Shown here: one piece after another, positions 22,537 through 32,804 of the stretch
Layout of the letters: every line of letters starts with the position of its first letter
How positions within the stretch are numbered: position 1 is the first letter of the stretch
DNA from: Candidatus Iainarchaeum sp.
GTDB taxonomy: Archaea > Iainarchaeota > Iainarchaeia > Iainarchaeales > JAAZKV01
Length of the DNA stretch: 64,000 nt
Direction of reading: 5' to 3'
Assembly (NCBI GenBank): GCA_028702895.1
Contig: JAQVNZ010000001.1
Span: 2,125-66,124, forward strand
The notes under the pieces: generated by a model
Database searches by the model: none
Told to the model about the DNA's origin: nothing
Seen by the model: the letters and a program-made list of their open reading frames with translations, nothing else
Position numbers and translations under genes: made by a program

Positions 22537-23796
22537 TTATATTATTTCTCTAACATTAAATTCATTTTCATTATTGTATGAATTAGTTTTTTCATAACCA
22601 AATAATTTTAATTCGTGTCCTTTTAATTTTTCGTTTAATTCTTCAATTATTGTATTAGAACTTTTTGTATTTATTTCTTTTTCAAATTCTTCTTGGCTTA
22701 AATTTATTGCTTCAAGAGCAGTGTTTCCAAAAAATGTTGCGCTTATCTCGCTAGTGTCATCTTCTATAATTATGTTAATAACTGCTTTTTTAATTTCTTT
22801 TACTTCTCCGCAAATATCACAGATATTATTATTACTTTTTTTCCCACATTTGTCACAAGCGTTAAAATATAATATTCCTTGTTTTATTTCTTTGATTTTT
22901 GCTTTTATTATAGTATTTTCATTTTGAGTTAATTGATTAATTGTTTTTTCATTAATATTTTCTTTTAATATTTCTATTGTTTTTGGAACAGTTTTTTTAG
23001 AATTATTTATTATAGAATTATATCCTAAATGTAATTCTATCCCGTACATTCCTTGTTTAGTGTAAGCATTTTTAATTTCTATTGCTTGGCCGTCTTCAAG
23101 TTTTTGTAATTCTTCTGCCTTTTCATTCCAAGCAGTTGCTCTTAGAATTGCGGTTTCGTCTCCAAATTGAAAATTACAAATTTTTCCTTTTTTATCATTA
23201 CTTTCAAATTCTTTACAAGGGAATTTTCGCAGTATTCTTCCAAGTACATTAATACTATTTAATCCTGATTTTAATTCACTAATTTTTTCAAACTCTTCTT
23301 CTTTTTTGTTTATTATTTCAATACTTCCATTATATCCTAAGCTTAATTGTTTTCTTTCATTATAACTTGTTATGAATCCATTAATTATTTTTATTTCGCT
23401 TCCTTGTGTTAAATTATAATTATCTATTTGATCATTCCATAATGTTAGTCTAATTATTCCAGTTTCATCTTCTATTAGTATTGAATTAGTTTTCCCAATT
23501 TTCCCGTTTTTTTCAAATTCTTTTATTGGATAAATTGTTTTAATATTCCCTCTTGTCTCAAAATCTTTCATTCCTTCTTGTAAATCATTTATTTTTAATT
23601 CTGGGCCAATATCTTTTTTTAACCCTAATTCTTTTTGAACCATAAATGTTGCGCCTTGTCTTGTTAGTAATCCTGAAAATTTTTCTCGTTTAATATCAAT
23701 TAATTTGTTTATTTCATCTATTTGTTTGCCTGTTTTTTGACTCATTTCAAGTATAAGAGTTTCAATATTTTCTTCCATATTCATTAATTCTAACAA
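22537..23796 (-). CDS. rpa: replication protein A (multi-OB ssDNA-binding)
   Basis: 419 residues (start may be Met7 at 23778). An N-terminal helical segment is followed by two clear OB folds (about 70-160 and 170-265) with the TLWN/TAWN motif, then a third OB containing a zinc finger, CDKCGKK...CDICG (near 310-330). This is the euryarchaeal RPA70-like plan. Partner of RadA, Rad50, HerA-NurA and primase in this window. Confidence 0.9.
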   Translation of the reverse strand: MLELMNMEENIETLILEMSQKTGKQIDEINKLIDIKREKFSGLLTRQGATFMVQKELGLKKDIGPELKINDLQEGMKDFETRGNIKTIYPIKEFEKNGKIGKTNSILIEDETGIIRLTLWNDQIDNYNLTQGSEIKIINGFITSYNERKQLSLGYNGSIEIINKKEEEFEKISELKSGLNSINVLGRILRKFPCKEFESNDKKGKICNFQFGDETAILRATAWNEKAEELQKLEDGQAIEIKNAYTKQGMYGIELHLGYNSIINNSKKTVPKTIEILKENINEKTINQLTQNENTIIKAKIKEIKQGILYFNACDKCGKKSNNNICDICGEVKEIKKAVINIIIEDDTSEISATFFGNTALEAINLSQEEFEKEINTKSSNTIIEELNEKLKGHELKLFGYEKTNSYNNENEFNVREII

Positions 23797-23890
23797 AACC
23801 CTTTTTAAATAAATGAATTTTTTTATTTTGGTTTATTAACCTTTTTAAAAAAACAATGCCTTTTTATATTTGTTTTTTCTATTGTTTTGT

Positions 23891-24667
23891 ATGAATTCTG
23901 GTAAAGTTTATTCAAAATTATTATCTCAATTAAAAGAAGAAGCTGGAGCATTATTTTTAGTTATTGATCCTCCTAATCAATCGCCTCTTCAAGCGGGTAA
24001 ACTTGCAAAAATTGCTGAGGATTCTGGTGCTAAAGCAATTGCTGTTGGGGGTTCTCTTGGTGCACAAGGAAAATTATTAGATGATACTTTAATTGCAATA
24101 AAAGATTCTTGTTCTATTCCAACAATATTATTTCCTGGAAATATTGCAACACTTTCTCATGTTGCTGATGCAATTTATTTTATGTCAATGTTAAACAGTA
24201 ATGATCCTTATTATATTTCAGGTGCACAAGTAGCATCTTCTTTTCCAATAAAAAAATTAGGTTTAGAGGTTATTCCAACAACATATATTATTGTTGAACC
24301 TGGTAGAGCTGTTGGGTTTATGGGTAGAGCACAATTAATTCCTAGGAATTTAAATTATTTAGCAGCAGCGAATGCACTTGCTGGTGAATTTATGGGTTCA
24401 AAATTAGCTATTCTTGAATCTGGTGGCGGTGCAGATATGCCTGTTACAAAAGAAATGATTTCTTATACAAAAAAAACTATTTCAATTCCATTATTAATTG
24501 CAGGTGGAGTAAACAAGCCAGAGTATGCGTTTGATTGTATTTCTTCCGGTGCTGATATTATTCATGTTGGGTCTGCAATAGAAAAAGCTGGTTCAGAAAA
24601 AGAAGCAGCGAGTAGATTAAAAAAAATGTGTGCTGCAGTTAAACAAGGTGCTAAAGCAAAAGAATAA
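23891..24667 (+). CDS. geranylgeranylglyceryl phosphate synthase
   Basis: 258 residues from the ATG at 23891 (MNSGKVYSKL). TIM-barrel phosphate motifs are visible: FLVIDPPNQ, AIAVGGSLG, LFPGN, PTTYIIVEPGRAVGF, ESGGGADMPV, LLIAGGVNKPE and HVGSAIEK. It forms the first ether bond of archaeal membrane lipids from glycerol-1-phosphate, a defining archaeal step. No other lipid genes are adjacent. Confidence 0.95.
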   Translation: MNSGKVYSKLLSQLKEEAGALFLVIDPPNQSPLQAGKLAKIAEDSGAKAIAVGGSLGAQGKLLDDTLIAIKDSCSIPTILFPGNIATLSHVADAIYFMSMLNSNDPYYISGAQVASSFPIKKLGLEVIPTTYIIVEPGRAVGFMGRAQLIPRNLNYLAAANALAGEFMGSKLAILESGGGADMPVTKEMISYTKKTISIPLLIAGGVNKPEYAFDCISSGADIIHVGSAIEKAGSEKEAASRLKKMCAAVKQGAKAKE

Positions 24668-24713
24668 TTTTTATTTTTTTTAATAATCTAGTTTTTATTT
24701 TTTGATGAATATC

Positions 24714-24902
24714 TTATTTTTTGTTTTTTTTGTTAATAAAAAATTTTGTTAATAAAATATGAGTTATTCCAAAAGCAATTGTAAATAGAATTGCCGTTAA
24801 AAAATCTAGTTCTCCTGAAAAAATATATTTTACTATTAAAAAAGCAAGTCCTCCAAAAATCGCGCCTATGATTCCTGCAGAATATTCATTTCTTTTTATC
24901 AT
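24714..24902 (-). CDS. small two-helix membrane protein
   Basis: 62 residues with two predicted membrane segments (about 9-28 and 34-53), a glycine-rich first helix (AGIIGAIFGGLAF) and a basic C-terminus. Not recognised. Confidence 0.55.
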   Translation of the reverse strand: MIKRNEYSAGIIGAIFGGLAFLIVKYIFSGELDFLTAILFTIAFGITHILLTKFFINKKNKK

Positions 24903-24976
24903 AAAATAAAGTAATATTTAACGTGTTATAAATGTTTTGCAATATGCGTTGTGTAGAATATTTGTTGATTTATTAA

Positions 24977-25849
24977 TTATTTTTTAATTTCTCTCACTAC
25001 GCTTTGTATTGATTCGTCAATAGAATATTTATGTTTAAATCCAATTGAATTTATTTTATCTAAATTATAATTTCTGTGTTTTGATAAGTGTCTAATATTA
25101 TGGTTTGTTAAAATTTTTATTTTAAATATTCTTCCAATTAATATTGCAAGTTGTGTTGGTATTGTAAGCATTATTTCTTTTTTGCCTAATTCCTTTTTTA
25201 TTTTTTTACAAAAATCTTTTAATGTTAGTTTTTCTTTTCCTGCGACTAAATATATTTCGCTAGGTTGTCCATTTTCTAAAACCGTTATTATTCCATTAAC
25301 TAATTCGTCAACACATATTATTTGAAAAATATTTTTTCCATTACAAGGTAAGGGTGTATTTTTTTCTAATAATTTTATTAGATTTTTCCAATAATTATTA
25401 TTTCCAAATATCATTGCACTTCTAATAATATTAATGTGAATTTCTTCTTGGCGGTTTAAAATAATTTGTTCGCCTTCTAATTTACTTTTTTCATAAAGTG
25501 TTTCTGGCATTGTATCTGAGTTTTCATCAATAATTCCTTTTGTTAATCCGTATACTCCGGTACTGGATAAAAAAATAAATTTTGTTACGCGTGCATTAAT
25601 ACTTTCTTCTATTAAATTTCTTGTTCCTTCAACATTAATTTTCCACAAATCTTTGTTTTCATCATCAATTATCCCTGCTAAATGTATTACTACATCAATT
25701 TTTTTTAAATTAGATTTTAGTTGTTTTGCGTTTAAAATATTTTGCCCGTTTGTTTTATCAAATCTGATTACGTCAAAACCTTTTTTTTCTAATTCTATTG
25801 TTAATTTTTTTCCAACTAATCCTTCTGATCCGGTAATAAGTATTTTCAT
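24977..25849 (-). CDS. NAD-dependent epimerase/dehydratase (extended SDR)
   Basis: 290 residues. Dinucleotide motif GSEGLVGKK at the start, VIHLAGI near 65, FLSSTGVYG near 105 and the catalytic Y-x3-K in YEKSK near 138. Family acts on nucleotide sugars such as UDP-glucose; the substrate is not evident. Confidence 0.88.
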   Translation of the reverse strand: MKILITGSEGLVGKKLTIELEKKGFDVIRFDKTNGQNILNAKQLKSNLKKIDVVIHLAGIIDDENKDLWKINVEGTRNLIEESINARVTKFIFLSSTGVYGLTKGIIDENSDTMPETLYEKSKLEGEQIILNRQEEIHINIIRSAMIFGNNNYWKNLIKLLEKNTPLPCNGKNIFQIICVDELVNGIITVLENGQPSEIYLVAGKEKLTLKDFCKKIKKELGKKEIMLTIPTQLAILIGRIFKIKILTNHNIRHLSKHRNYNLDKINSIGFKHKYSIDESIQSVVREIKK

Positions 25850-25887
25850 AATAGATTATTGTTAGTTTTTTATTTTAATGCTTTCGT

Positions 25888-26685
25888 TTATAAAAAAAGT
25901 GTTAAAATTAATTCTGGATAAAATAATGCTATTATTGTCCCAATAAAAATAAAGGGTCCGAATTTTGGCAAATTTCTTAAAACAATTATATTTGTTATTT
26001 TATTTTTTAATAATAATTGTTTTTCAAATTCCCCTATTAATGATTTTCCTTTTAAAATATTTTTTATGATTTCATTATTTGTTTCGCCTATTAATTCGTC
26101 TTCTTCTAAATCTTTTACTTTTATTTTTTGTTCAAAAAATTCTTGTTTAATTCCGCGTTGTAGTGCAAAATAAATTAATCCAGTTATTAAAGGTAATATT
26201 AGTAGCAAAACAAAATTTAATTTTATTATCGTGGCAGTAGTCATTATTATAAAATAAAAAATTAGTATTATGCTAATTATTATTGCATTAAAAATTCCTT
26301 TTTTTTCGCGTTTTAAATTTATTCCTAATCTATAATATTTAATCGTATAATAAATTGAATAAAACATCATTGCAATAAGTGCTGAAAAGAAAAAAAGCGT
26401 TATTAAAAAATCTATTTTGTTAAATGGGTTAAGCAATGCGATTCCTGTGAATAATTTCACATCTCCTCCACCAATTTTACCAAATTTATATGTAATTAAT
26501 AATAAAATAAAAATAATTATTCCACTAAAAAGATTGAATAATTGAAATTGCATTATGCTAAAAATTCCTCCGAGAATAATCATTGGGATTGTAATCCAAT
26601 CATAAATATAACCTGTTTTTGCGTCGGTTATTCCGCCCAGTAAAATGCCAATAAAAAGAATTGCTTGTTGAATAATATTTATCAT
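25888..26685 (-). CDS. A24-family prepilin peptidase
   Basis: 265 residues with about seven membrane segments. The two catalytic aspartates of the family are present: DAKTGYIYDW (near 21) and GGGDVK (near 74). Archaeal members (FlaK/PibD, EppA) cleave class III signal peptides of pilins and archaellins. It may act on pilins assembled by the ATPase at 57093. A cytosolic insert lies near 180-220. Confidence 0.9.
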   Translation of the reverse strand: MINIIQQAILFIGILLGGITDAKTGYIYDWITIPMIILGGIFSIMQFQLFNLFSGIIIFILLLITYKFGKIGGGDVKLFTGIALLNPFNKIDFLITLFFFSALIAMMFYSIYYTIKYYRLGINLKREKKGIFNAIIISIILIFYFIIMTTATIIKLNFVLLLILPLITGLIYFALQRGIKQEFFEQKIKVKDLEEDELIGETNNEIIKNILKGKSLIGEFEKQLLLKNKITNIIVLRNLPKFGPFIFIGTIIALFYPELILTLFL

Positions 26686-26818
26686 TTTATCCCTCTTTTT
26701 AAATTATATTATTTTTAATTTATTTTTTTAGTTATGTCTTTTGATTGAATTTAGGTATGATTATTATTTTAATTTAAATTTTATTTGATTAAATTATTTT
26801 TTCGCGTTTTTTTTTTAT

Positions 26819-28168
26819 TTATTTTAATCTAAACTTTTTTTTCATTGATTTTCTTCCTTGTAATCCTTGCATTAATTTGCCAATATCGCGTTCGCCCATT
26901 TTAGTCATTGTTTGTTCATTCATTCCTTTGAATTGTTTAAACATTTTTTTCATTTTTTTAAATTGTTTTATTAATTCTCTTATTTCTTTAATATCTTTTC
27001 CAGCTCCTTTTGCAATTCGTTCTATTCTGCTCCTGTTTAATAGGTCAGGTTCAATTCGTTCTTGTTCTGTCATTGAATCAATTATTATTTTAAATGATTC
27101 CATTTTTTCTTGACCTATTTCCATCGCTTCTTTGGGTAATTTGTTTCCCATTCCTAGCATTTCCATTACTTTATTTAATGGCCCAAGTTTTTTTGTTGCT
27201 TTTAATTGTTCATAGAATATTTTAAAATTAAGATTTCCTTTCATCATTTCTTCTGGTGAAAGATTGTCCATTTCAATTTCTTTTACTTTTTCTAATAATC
27301 CTTCTAAATCTCCATATCCCATTATTTTTGATAAATACCTGTTTGCATCAAATGCTTCAAATTCATTTATTTTTTCTCCTGTTGAAATAAAATATACGCT
27401 TGAGCCTGTTTCGTTACAAGCTACTATTGCCCCCCCACCTTTTGAACTTCCATCCATTTTGGTTATTATTACTCCGTTTACTCCTATTGCATTGTGAAAT
27501 GCTTGTGCTTGTTTTTTTGCTAGATTCCCAATGTCTGCACTTATAACCAACCATTTTTCATCTGCGTTAAAAGTTTTATCAATATCTTGTATTTCTAATA
27601 CTAGTTCTTCATCTAATCCAGATCTTCCTGCAGAATCACAAATTATTAAATCGTGAGTTTCAAATTTTTTTAATGCTTCTTTAATTATTTTTGAAGGGTT
27701 TTTTTCTTTTTTTATTCCAAAAAAATCTATTCCTGCTGTTTTTGCATTAGTTTCTAATTGTTCGTATGCTGCTGGTCTATAAGTGTCTGCTGCAATTACT
27801 CCAACTTTTCTACCTCGTTTTTTATACCATAATCCTAGTTTTCCTGTAGCAGTAGTTTTTCCAGAACCAAATAATCCACATAATAATATTTTTTTAGGTT
27901 CTTTTGGATATTCTTTTCCGCCTAGCATTTCTATTAATTCGTCATAAATTACTTTTGTAATGTGTTCTTTTTGGCTTAAGTTTCCGCTTGGTTTTTCTAA
28001 TGCTTTTTTTTCTATTTTTTTAGATAAGTTTAGCACGGTGTTTATTTCAACATTTGAATTTATCAGTGCTCTTTGGATATCTTTTATAGATTCTTTTACT
28101 ATTTGCTCATTTATTATTCTCGCACCTGAAATTTTGTCTATTGCACTTCTTAATTTTTCTCCAAGCAT
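26819..28168 (-). CDS. srp54: signal recognition particle 54 kDa protein
   Basis: 449 residues with N domain (1-90), GTPase G domain (GLFGSGKTTATGKL near 100, DSAGRSG, TKMDGSSKGGG) and methionine-rich M domain (about 290-449) that binds the SRP RNA helix 8 found at 11442-11705. Normal length. Confidence 0.97.
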   Translation of the reverse strand: MLGEKLRSAIDKISGARIINEQIVKESIKDIQRALINSNVEINTVLNLSKKIEKKALEKPSGNLSQKEHITKVIYDELIEMLGGKEYPKEPKKILLCGLFGSGKTTATGKLGLWYKKRGRKVGVIAADTYRPAAYEQLETNAKTAGIDFFGIKKEKNPSKIIKEALKKFETHDLIICDSAGRSGLDEELVLEIQDIDKTFNADEKWLVISADIGNLAKKQAQAFHNAIGVNGVIITKMDGSSKGGGAIVACNETGSSVYFISTGEKINEFEAFDANRYLSKIMGYGDLEGLLEKVKEIEMDNLSPEEMMKGNLNFKIFYEQLKATKKLGPLNKVMEMLGMGNKLPKEAMEIGQEKMESFKIIIDSMTEQERIEPDLLNRSRIERIAKGAGKDIKEIRELIKQFKKMKKMFKQFKGMNEQTMTKMGERDIGKLMQGLQGRKSMKKKFRLK

Positions 28169-28374
28169 ACTAATTTTTTGTGGAAAAGTCTTTTAATTTT
28201 GTTTTATTTGTTTTTTGTTGATTATTTGTTAAAAAATAGTATTGTTTGCTAGGTTATTATTTTTTTTATTAATTTATTTGTCATAGTTTTTATTTTAACT
28301 ATTCGAAAATTTATTTTGGGTAATAGCAAATCTTTTTAATAACATATTTAACAAATATATTAAAGGTGATTTTT

Positions 28375-28950
28375 TTGATTGAGTTAATGTTATGGGGTTT
28401 AGTAATTTTATTAGTAATATTAGTGTTATGGTTTGTTTTAACATACAATAATCTAATTTCTTCTGAAAAAAAGGTTGAGAATGCTTGGGCACAAATTGAT
28501 GTGCAATTAAAAAGACGTGCGGATTTAATACCAAATTTAATTGAAACAGTTAAGGGGTATGCTAAGTTTGAACAAAAAGTTTTGACTGATGTTACAAAAG
28601 CAAGAACAGCTATTCTTTCAGCAAAAACTCCAAAAGATGCTGCTAAGGGAGAAAACATGCTTTCTGGAGCTTTAAAAAGTATTTTTGCTGTTGCAGAAAG
28701 TTATCCTACATTAAAAGCTAATGAAAATTTTAAAGCTTTACAAGAAGAACTTTCTAGTACGGAGAATAAGGTTTCTTTTGCTAGACAATTCTATAATGAT
28801 ATGGTAATGAATTGGAATACAATGATTTTACAATTTCCAACAAATATTGTTGCAAATATTTCTGGTAGAAATAAGAATAAAGAATTTTTTGAAGCAGAAA
28901 TTTCTGAAAGAAAAAGTGTAAAAGTAGATTTTTCTGATTTAAGTAAATAA
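28375..28950 (+). CDS. lemA: LemA family protein
   Basis: 191 residues from TTG at 28375, with GGTGA just upstream. One N-terminal membrane helix (about 4-24), then the helical LemA bundle with the signature VENAWAQIDVQLKRRADLIPNLIETVKGYAKFE split over residues near 38-70. Followed 73 bp later by the HtpX protease, a common pairing. Confidence 0.9.
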   Translation: MIELMLWGLVILLVILVLWFVLTYNNLISSEKKVENAWAQIDVQLKRRADLIPNLIETVKGYAKFEQKVLTDVTKARTAILSAKTPKDAAKGENMLSGALKSIFAVAESYPTLKANENFKALQEELSSTENKVSFARQFYNDMVMNWNTMILQFPTNIVANISGRNKNKEFFEAEISERKSVKVDFSDLSK

Positions 28951-29035
28951 GTTTAAACAAATAATATTTTTTTAAAATGAAATTTGTTTGTTTAATCTTT
29001 TATTTTTTTAGAAATAATTTTAGTTGGGTGATTTG

Positions 29036-29959
29036 ATGGATTTTTATACACAAATTTCTAATAACAAAAAAATGACTTATGTGTTGTTTTTAATGTTTTT
29101 TTTATTAATTGGGTTCCTTTCTTTTATTTTTTCTTTTGTTTTAGATATTTATTATGGTTCTGGTTTTATATTATTTTTTTCTATTTTTGGGGTTCTCACA
29201 ATTTTATTTTCAGTAGTGTCTTATTATAATTCTGATAAAATTGTGACTAGTATTACTGGTGCTAAAGAAGCTTCTAGAGAAGAGTTTAAACAATTATATA
29301 ATATTGTTGAAGAACTTTGTTTAGCTTCTGGTTTGCCTATGCCAAAAATTTTTGTTATAAATGATATTGCTATAAATGCGTTTGCTACTGGTCGTGACCC
29401 AAATCACGCAGTTGTTTGTTTTACGATGGGGTGTTTACAAAAATTAAATAGGGAACAATTACAAGGTGTTGCTGCGCATGAGTTAAGTCATATAAAAAAT
29501 TATGATGTTAGAACAATGACTCTGGCGACAGTGCTTGTGGGGATAACGGTTTTACTTTCGGACTTGTTGTTAAGAATGTTTATTTTTGGTTCAATTAGGA
29601 ATAATAGTAATTCAAAAGATAATAATGGATTGATTGTGGTTATTGCAATAGTAGTTTCTATTGTTCTTGCTTTAATTACACCTATTGTTGCAAGGATGAT
29701 TACATTTGCGATTTCTAGAAAAAGAGAGTTTGTTGCAGATGCTTCTGCGGTTGAAATGACTCGTAATCCTCATGGTTTAGCTTCTGCTTTAGAATTAATT
29801 TCAAAAGATTCTAGTAAATTAATTTCTGCTAATAAAGCTACTGCCCATTTATATATTTCTAATCCTCTTAAAGGTCAAAAGATTTTTTTAAGTAATTTGT
29901 TTTCTACTCATCCTCCTATTGAAGAACGGATTAATGCTTTGAAAGGAATAAAAAATTAG
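29036..29959 (+). CDS. htpX: HtpX-like M48 membrane metalloprotease
   Basis: 307 residues from ATG at 29036 (GGGTGA upstream). Two N-terminal membrane segments, zinc motif HELSHIKNYD, two more membrane helices, then the third-ligand helix KREFVADASAVEMT. It degrades damaged membrane proteins. Forms a likely operon with lemA and overlaps the convergent gene at 29956 by 4 bp. Confidence 0.93.
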   Translation: MDFYTQISNNKKMTYVLFLMFFLLIGFLSFIFSFVLDIYYGSGFILFFSIFGVLTILFSVVSYYNSDKIVTSITGAKEASREEFKQLYNIVEELCLASGLPMPKIFVINDIAINAFATGRDPNHAVVCFTMGCLQKLNREQLQGVAAHELSHIKNYDVRTMTLATVLVGITVLLSDLLLRMFIFGSIRNNSNSKDNNGLIVVIAIVVSIVLALITPIVARMITFAISRKREFVADASAVEMTRNPHGLASALELISKDSSKLISANKATAHLYISNPLKGQKIFLSNLFSTHPPIEERINALKGIKN

Positions 29960-30642
29960 GTTGAAAAACTAATTGGATCATATATTAAAATAGTTTTTGT
30001 TTTAAAATGATAAAATGCATTGTGTAAACCTATATCATTTATTCCATTTTTTTTAAGTAAACTTCCAACGTTTGCAAATGTTTGTAGGGCTTCAACTGGA
30101 ATCTTTTTTTTTGGTTTTATAACATTTTCAAATAAATTTATTGCTTCTTTTCTATCAAAATAATCTGTTACAATAATTCCTTTATTTCTTCCAACATTAG
30201 TGTATATTATGTGTGGTGTTATTACTTGTACTTTTATTTTTTTTTGTTTCCATTTATGTTTTATTATTTTTTCTGCGTGAATAATTCCTACTATGTTTAG
30301 TGTTGTTGCTAAATTAGTTGCGTATTTTACGAAAAACTTTTGTTTATTGATTTTGACTGAATATACTCCTTGGTTTTGACTGCCTTTGGTTATTCCATTG
30401 TATTCGCTTTTAATTATTGCGCCTGTTTGTTTACAAGTAATTGTTTTATTCATTGCTAGTTTAAGTCTATTTTTGTTAAGTGTTTTATATATTTGTAATG
30501 TTGAACCAGTGTTAATTTTTCCAAAATCACGTGCTTTTTTATTAGTGCCTCGAATCCCAGTTTTTCTTTTTTGTAATTCTAGTATTTTTGGGAATTTTAA
30601 TATTGAAGTTCTTTTTTTTATTTTTGTTGAAGGTAAACTCAT
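29956..30642 (-). CDS. putative atypical kinase, paralog 1
   Basis: 228 residues from ATG at 30642 (GTGAT upstream). Not assigned to a named family. The order of elements fits a small protein-kinase-like fold: GVYSV glycine-containing strand, FFVK lysine, hinge-like GIIVTDYF, then D-x4-N (DIGLHN) and an Asp 14 residues after that Asn (LIYDP), the spacing of APH-type kinases. The first 60 residues are basic. Its neighbour at 30716 shares the whole core including HNAFYHFKTK. Inference from motif spacing only. Confidence 0.5.
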   Translation of the reverse strand: MSLPSTKIKKRTSILKFPKILELQKRKTGIRGTNKKARDFGKINTGSTLQIYKTLNKNRLKLAMNKTITCKQTGAIIKSEYNGITKGSQNQGVYSVKINKQKFFVKYATNLATTLNIVGIIHAEKIIKHKWKQKKIKVQVITPHIIYTNVGRNKGIIVTDYFDRKEAINLFENVIKPKKKIPVEALQTFANVGSLLKKNGINDIGLHNAFYHFKTKTILIYDPISFST

Positions 30643-30715
30643 TTTTATCACGCATTTATTATATTATTTTTTTTATTCATATTTTTTTCATTTATTTTTT
30701 TTTGTGTTATTTTTT

Positions 30716-31381
30716 TTATTCATATCCGTTTATATCAAAAAGTAAAATATTTTTTGTTTTGAAATGATAAAATGCATTGTGTGAATAAACATCTGATGTG
30801 TTTTCTAAATGTAGTATTTTTTGTGCTCTATTAAAATTATTTATTGCTTGTTTGGGTATGGGTGGGTTTTTATTTACAAGTGCGTCGTATAACGAAACTG
30901 CTTCGTGTAAATTAATATAATTGCTTACTAATATTCCTCTTTTTTTTGTTGAATAAATAATGTGTGGAGTTATTACTTTAACACTGTGTGTGGGTGATTT
31001 AAAATTTTTTCTAATTATGTTCGCGGCTTTTTTGATTCCAATCATGTTGAATTCAAGCATAGTTGGAGTTGAAAATTTTACAAAAAATTTTTTATTGTTG
31101 GTTGTAACTGAATATACTCCTTGATTATTTTTTCCAGGGTGACTACCATTATGTTCTTTTAGTATTACTGCGCCACTTTTTTTACAAATTACTTTTTTTT
31201 TATTAGAAAGATTTTCTAAATTGTGCACAATTGTTTTGTATATTGCAATTGCTGTTTTTGGGTTAACATGTTTAATTTCTTTACTTGTTCCAAGAAGTCC
31301 TGTTGGCCTTTTTTTGTATTGTAATCTTTTAGGGAAATGAATAAGCTCTTTTTTTTGTAAGATTCTTTTAATAGGGCCCAT
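30716..31381 (-). CDS. putative atypical kinase, paralog 2
   Basis: 221 residues, tandem paralog of the downstream gene. Shared stretches include NQGVYSV, FFVKF, VITPHIIY and HNAFYHFKTK. The D-x4-N motif is DVYSHN and the later Asp is in LLFDING. The Gly-Val-Tyr strand, lysine, hinge and catalytic-loop order match the kinase-like fold. The first 35 residues are basic (KRILQKKELIHFPKRLQYKKR), a possible RNA or membrane contact. The two genes read in the same direction with about 70 bp between. Confidence 0.5.
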   Translation of the reverse strand: MGPIKRILQKKELIHFPKRLQYKKRPTGLLGTSKEIKHVNPKTAIAIYKTIVHNLENLSNKKKVICKKSGAVILKEHNGSHPGKNNQGVYSVTTNNKKFFVKFSTPTMLEFNMIGIKKAANIIRKNFKSPTHSVKVITPHIIYSTKKRGILVSNYINLHEAVSLYDALVNKNPPIPKQAINNFNRAQKILHLENTSDVYSHNAFYHFKTKNILLFDINGYE

Positions 31382-31510
31382 TATATCGCTAATAAACTAG
31401 TGTTAATTCTTTTTAATTATAATGTTGTTTAAGCAAAAATTATTTTTGCGTTTTGAAATTTTTTAATAAAATATAAATTACAATTATTTTCTTAGTTGAA
31501 TTATTTTTAA

Positions 31511-32803
31511 TTATATAATTCTATTCAAAATAAATTCTGGCGTGAAATTTTCTAAATTAGAATATTCTTGTCCTGTTCCCACAAATAATATTGGTTTTTT
31601 TAATTTGTATAATAGTGAGATAGTTGTTCCGCCTTTTGCATCTGCATCAATTTTTGTTAAAATAAATGCATCTATTCCTACTTTTTCATTAAAATCTTTT
31701 GCCATTTCTAATAATCCTTGGCCGGTATATGCTTCTCCAACATATATTTTCAAATTTGGTTTTATTACTCTTTCAATTTTTTTTAATTCTTCCATAAGAT
31801 TTTTGTTTGTTTCTTGTCTTCCTGCGGTGTCAATTAATATTACATCATTTTTATTTGCGTTTGCGCTTTGTAAAGCATCATAAGCAACTGCTGCTGGGTC
31901 TGCGCCATATTGTTGTTTGATTACTTTCACATTTAATTTTTCTGCGTGCTCATTTAATTGATCTATTGCTCCACTTCTAAAAGTATCACTAGCTGCCCAA
32001 ACACAACTCAAATTATGTTTTTGTAATAGGTATGTTATTTTTGCAATAGATGTTGTCTTTCCTGCTCCGTTTGGACCTAAAACAAGTATTTTGTATGGCT
32101 TTTGTGATTCTTTTATTTCTTTTATTAAGTCAATAGTTTTTGTTTCCATCATTTCTTTAAGTATTTCTTTTATGCTGTCTTTTAGATAATCGTTTATGTT
32201 TTTTGTAGAGATTTTTTTTCCAATAATCCTTTTTTTTATTTGTTCTATTATTTCTTTTGCTGTGTCTTGTTCCACATCACTTTCTAATAAACTTAATTCT
32301 AATTCGAAAAGTAGGTCTTGGATTTCGTTTTCATTTATTTCTATTTGTTTTGTAAAAAAACTTTTTATTTTTCCACTGGTCCCTATTTTGGCTTTTAATT
32401 CTCGTTTATCTTCATCAACTTTTTTTACAATTATTTTTTCTTTTGATTCTTGTTTTGTATTTTCGTTAAGGTCATTTTCAAAATAAGTTTTTTTTTTAAT
32501 TTGTGCGATTTTTATTTCTTTTTCAATAAAATTTTCGTTTAAATTATTGTTTGTTTTCTTTTCTTTTATACTGTCTAATTGTGTTTTTGGTTTATTTTTT
32601 TCTATTTGAAAATTAGTTTTTTTTATTTCTTTTTTGTTTAATTCTTTATTTTTTTTATATATTTCTTTTTTATTAACTTGTTTTTTTGTAGGTGGTATTT
32701 CTTTTATTTCTTCTTCGTCTTTGGTTGGTTTTTCTTTTAATTCAACATTTTTTTTTAGTTTTTCACTAAAATTTTCTAATTTTTTTTTAAGAAATCCGAA
32801 CAT
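31511..32803 (-). CDS. ftsY: SRP receptor FtsY
   Basis: 430 residues: a long lysine/glutamate-rich N-terminal region (about 1-140), then N domain and G domain with GPNGAGKTTSIAKI, DTFRSGAIDQL, DTAGRQ and TKIDADAKGG. Receives SRP-bound ribosomes at the membrane. Last gene of the translation operon running from 35751; 2 bp from pfdA. Confidence 0.96.
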   Translation of the reverse strand: MFGFLKKKLENFSEKLKKNVELKEKPTKDEEEIKEIPPTKKQVNKKEIYKKNKELNKKEIKKTNFQIEKNKPKTQLDSIKEKKTNNNLNENFIEKEIKIAQIKKKTYFENDLNENTKQESKEKIIVKKVDEDKRELKAKIGTSGKIKSFFTKQIEINENEIQDLLFELELSLLESDVEQDTAKEIIEQIKKRIIGKKISTKNINDYLKDSIKEILKEMMETKTIDLIKEIKESQKPYKILVLGPNGAGKTTSIAKITYLLQKHNLSCVWAASDTFRSGAIDQLNEHAEKLNVKVIKQQYGADPAAVAYDALQSANANKNDVILIDTAGRQETNKNLMEELKKIERVIKPNLKIYVGEAYTGQGLLEMAKDFNEKVGIDAFILTKIDADAKGGTTISLLYKLKKPILFVGTGQEYSNLENFTPEFILNRII

Positions 32804-32804
32804 T

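Noticed and set aside
28311..28658. Minus-strand 115-residue ORF
   Set aside because: Antisense to lemA, whose family signature is clear.
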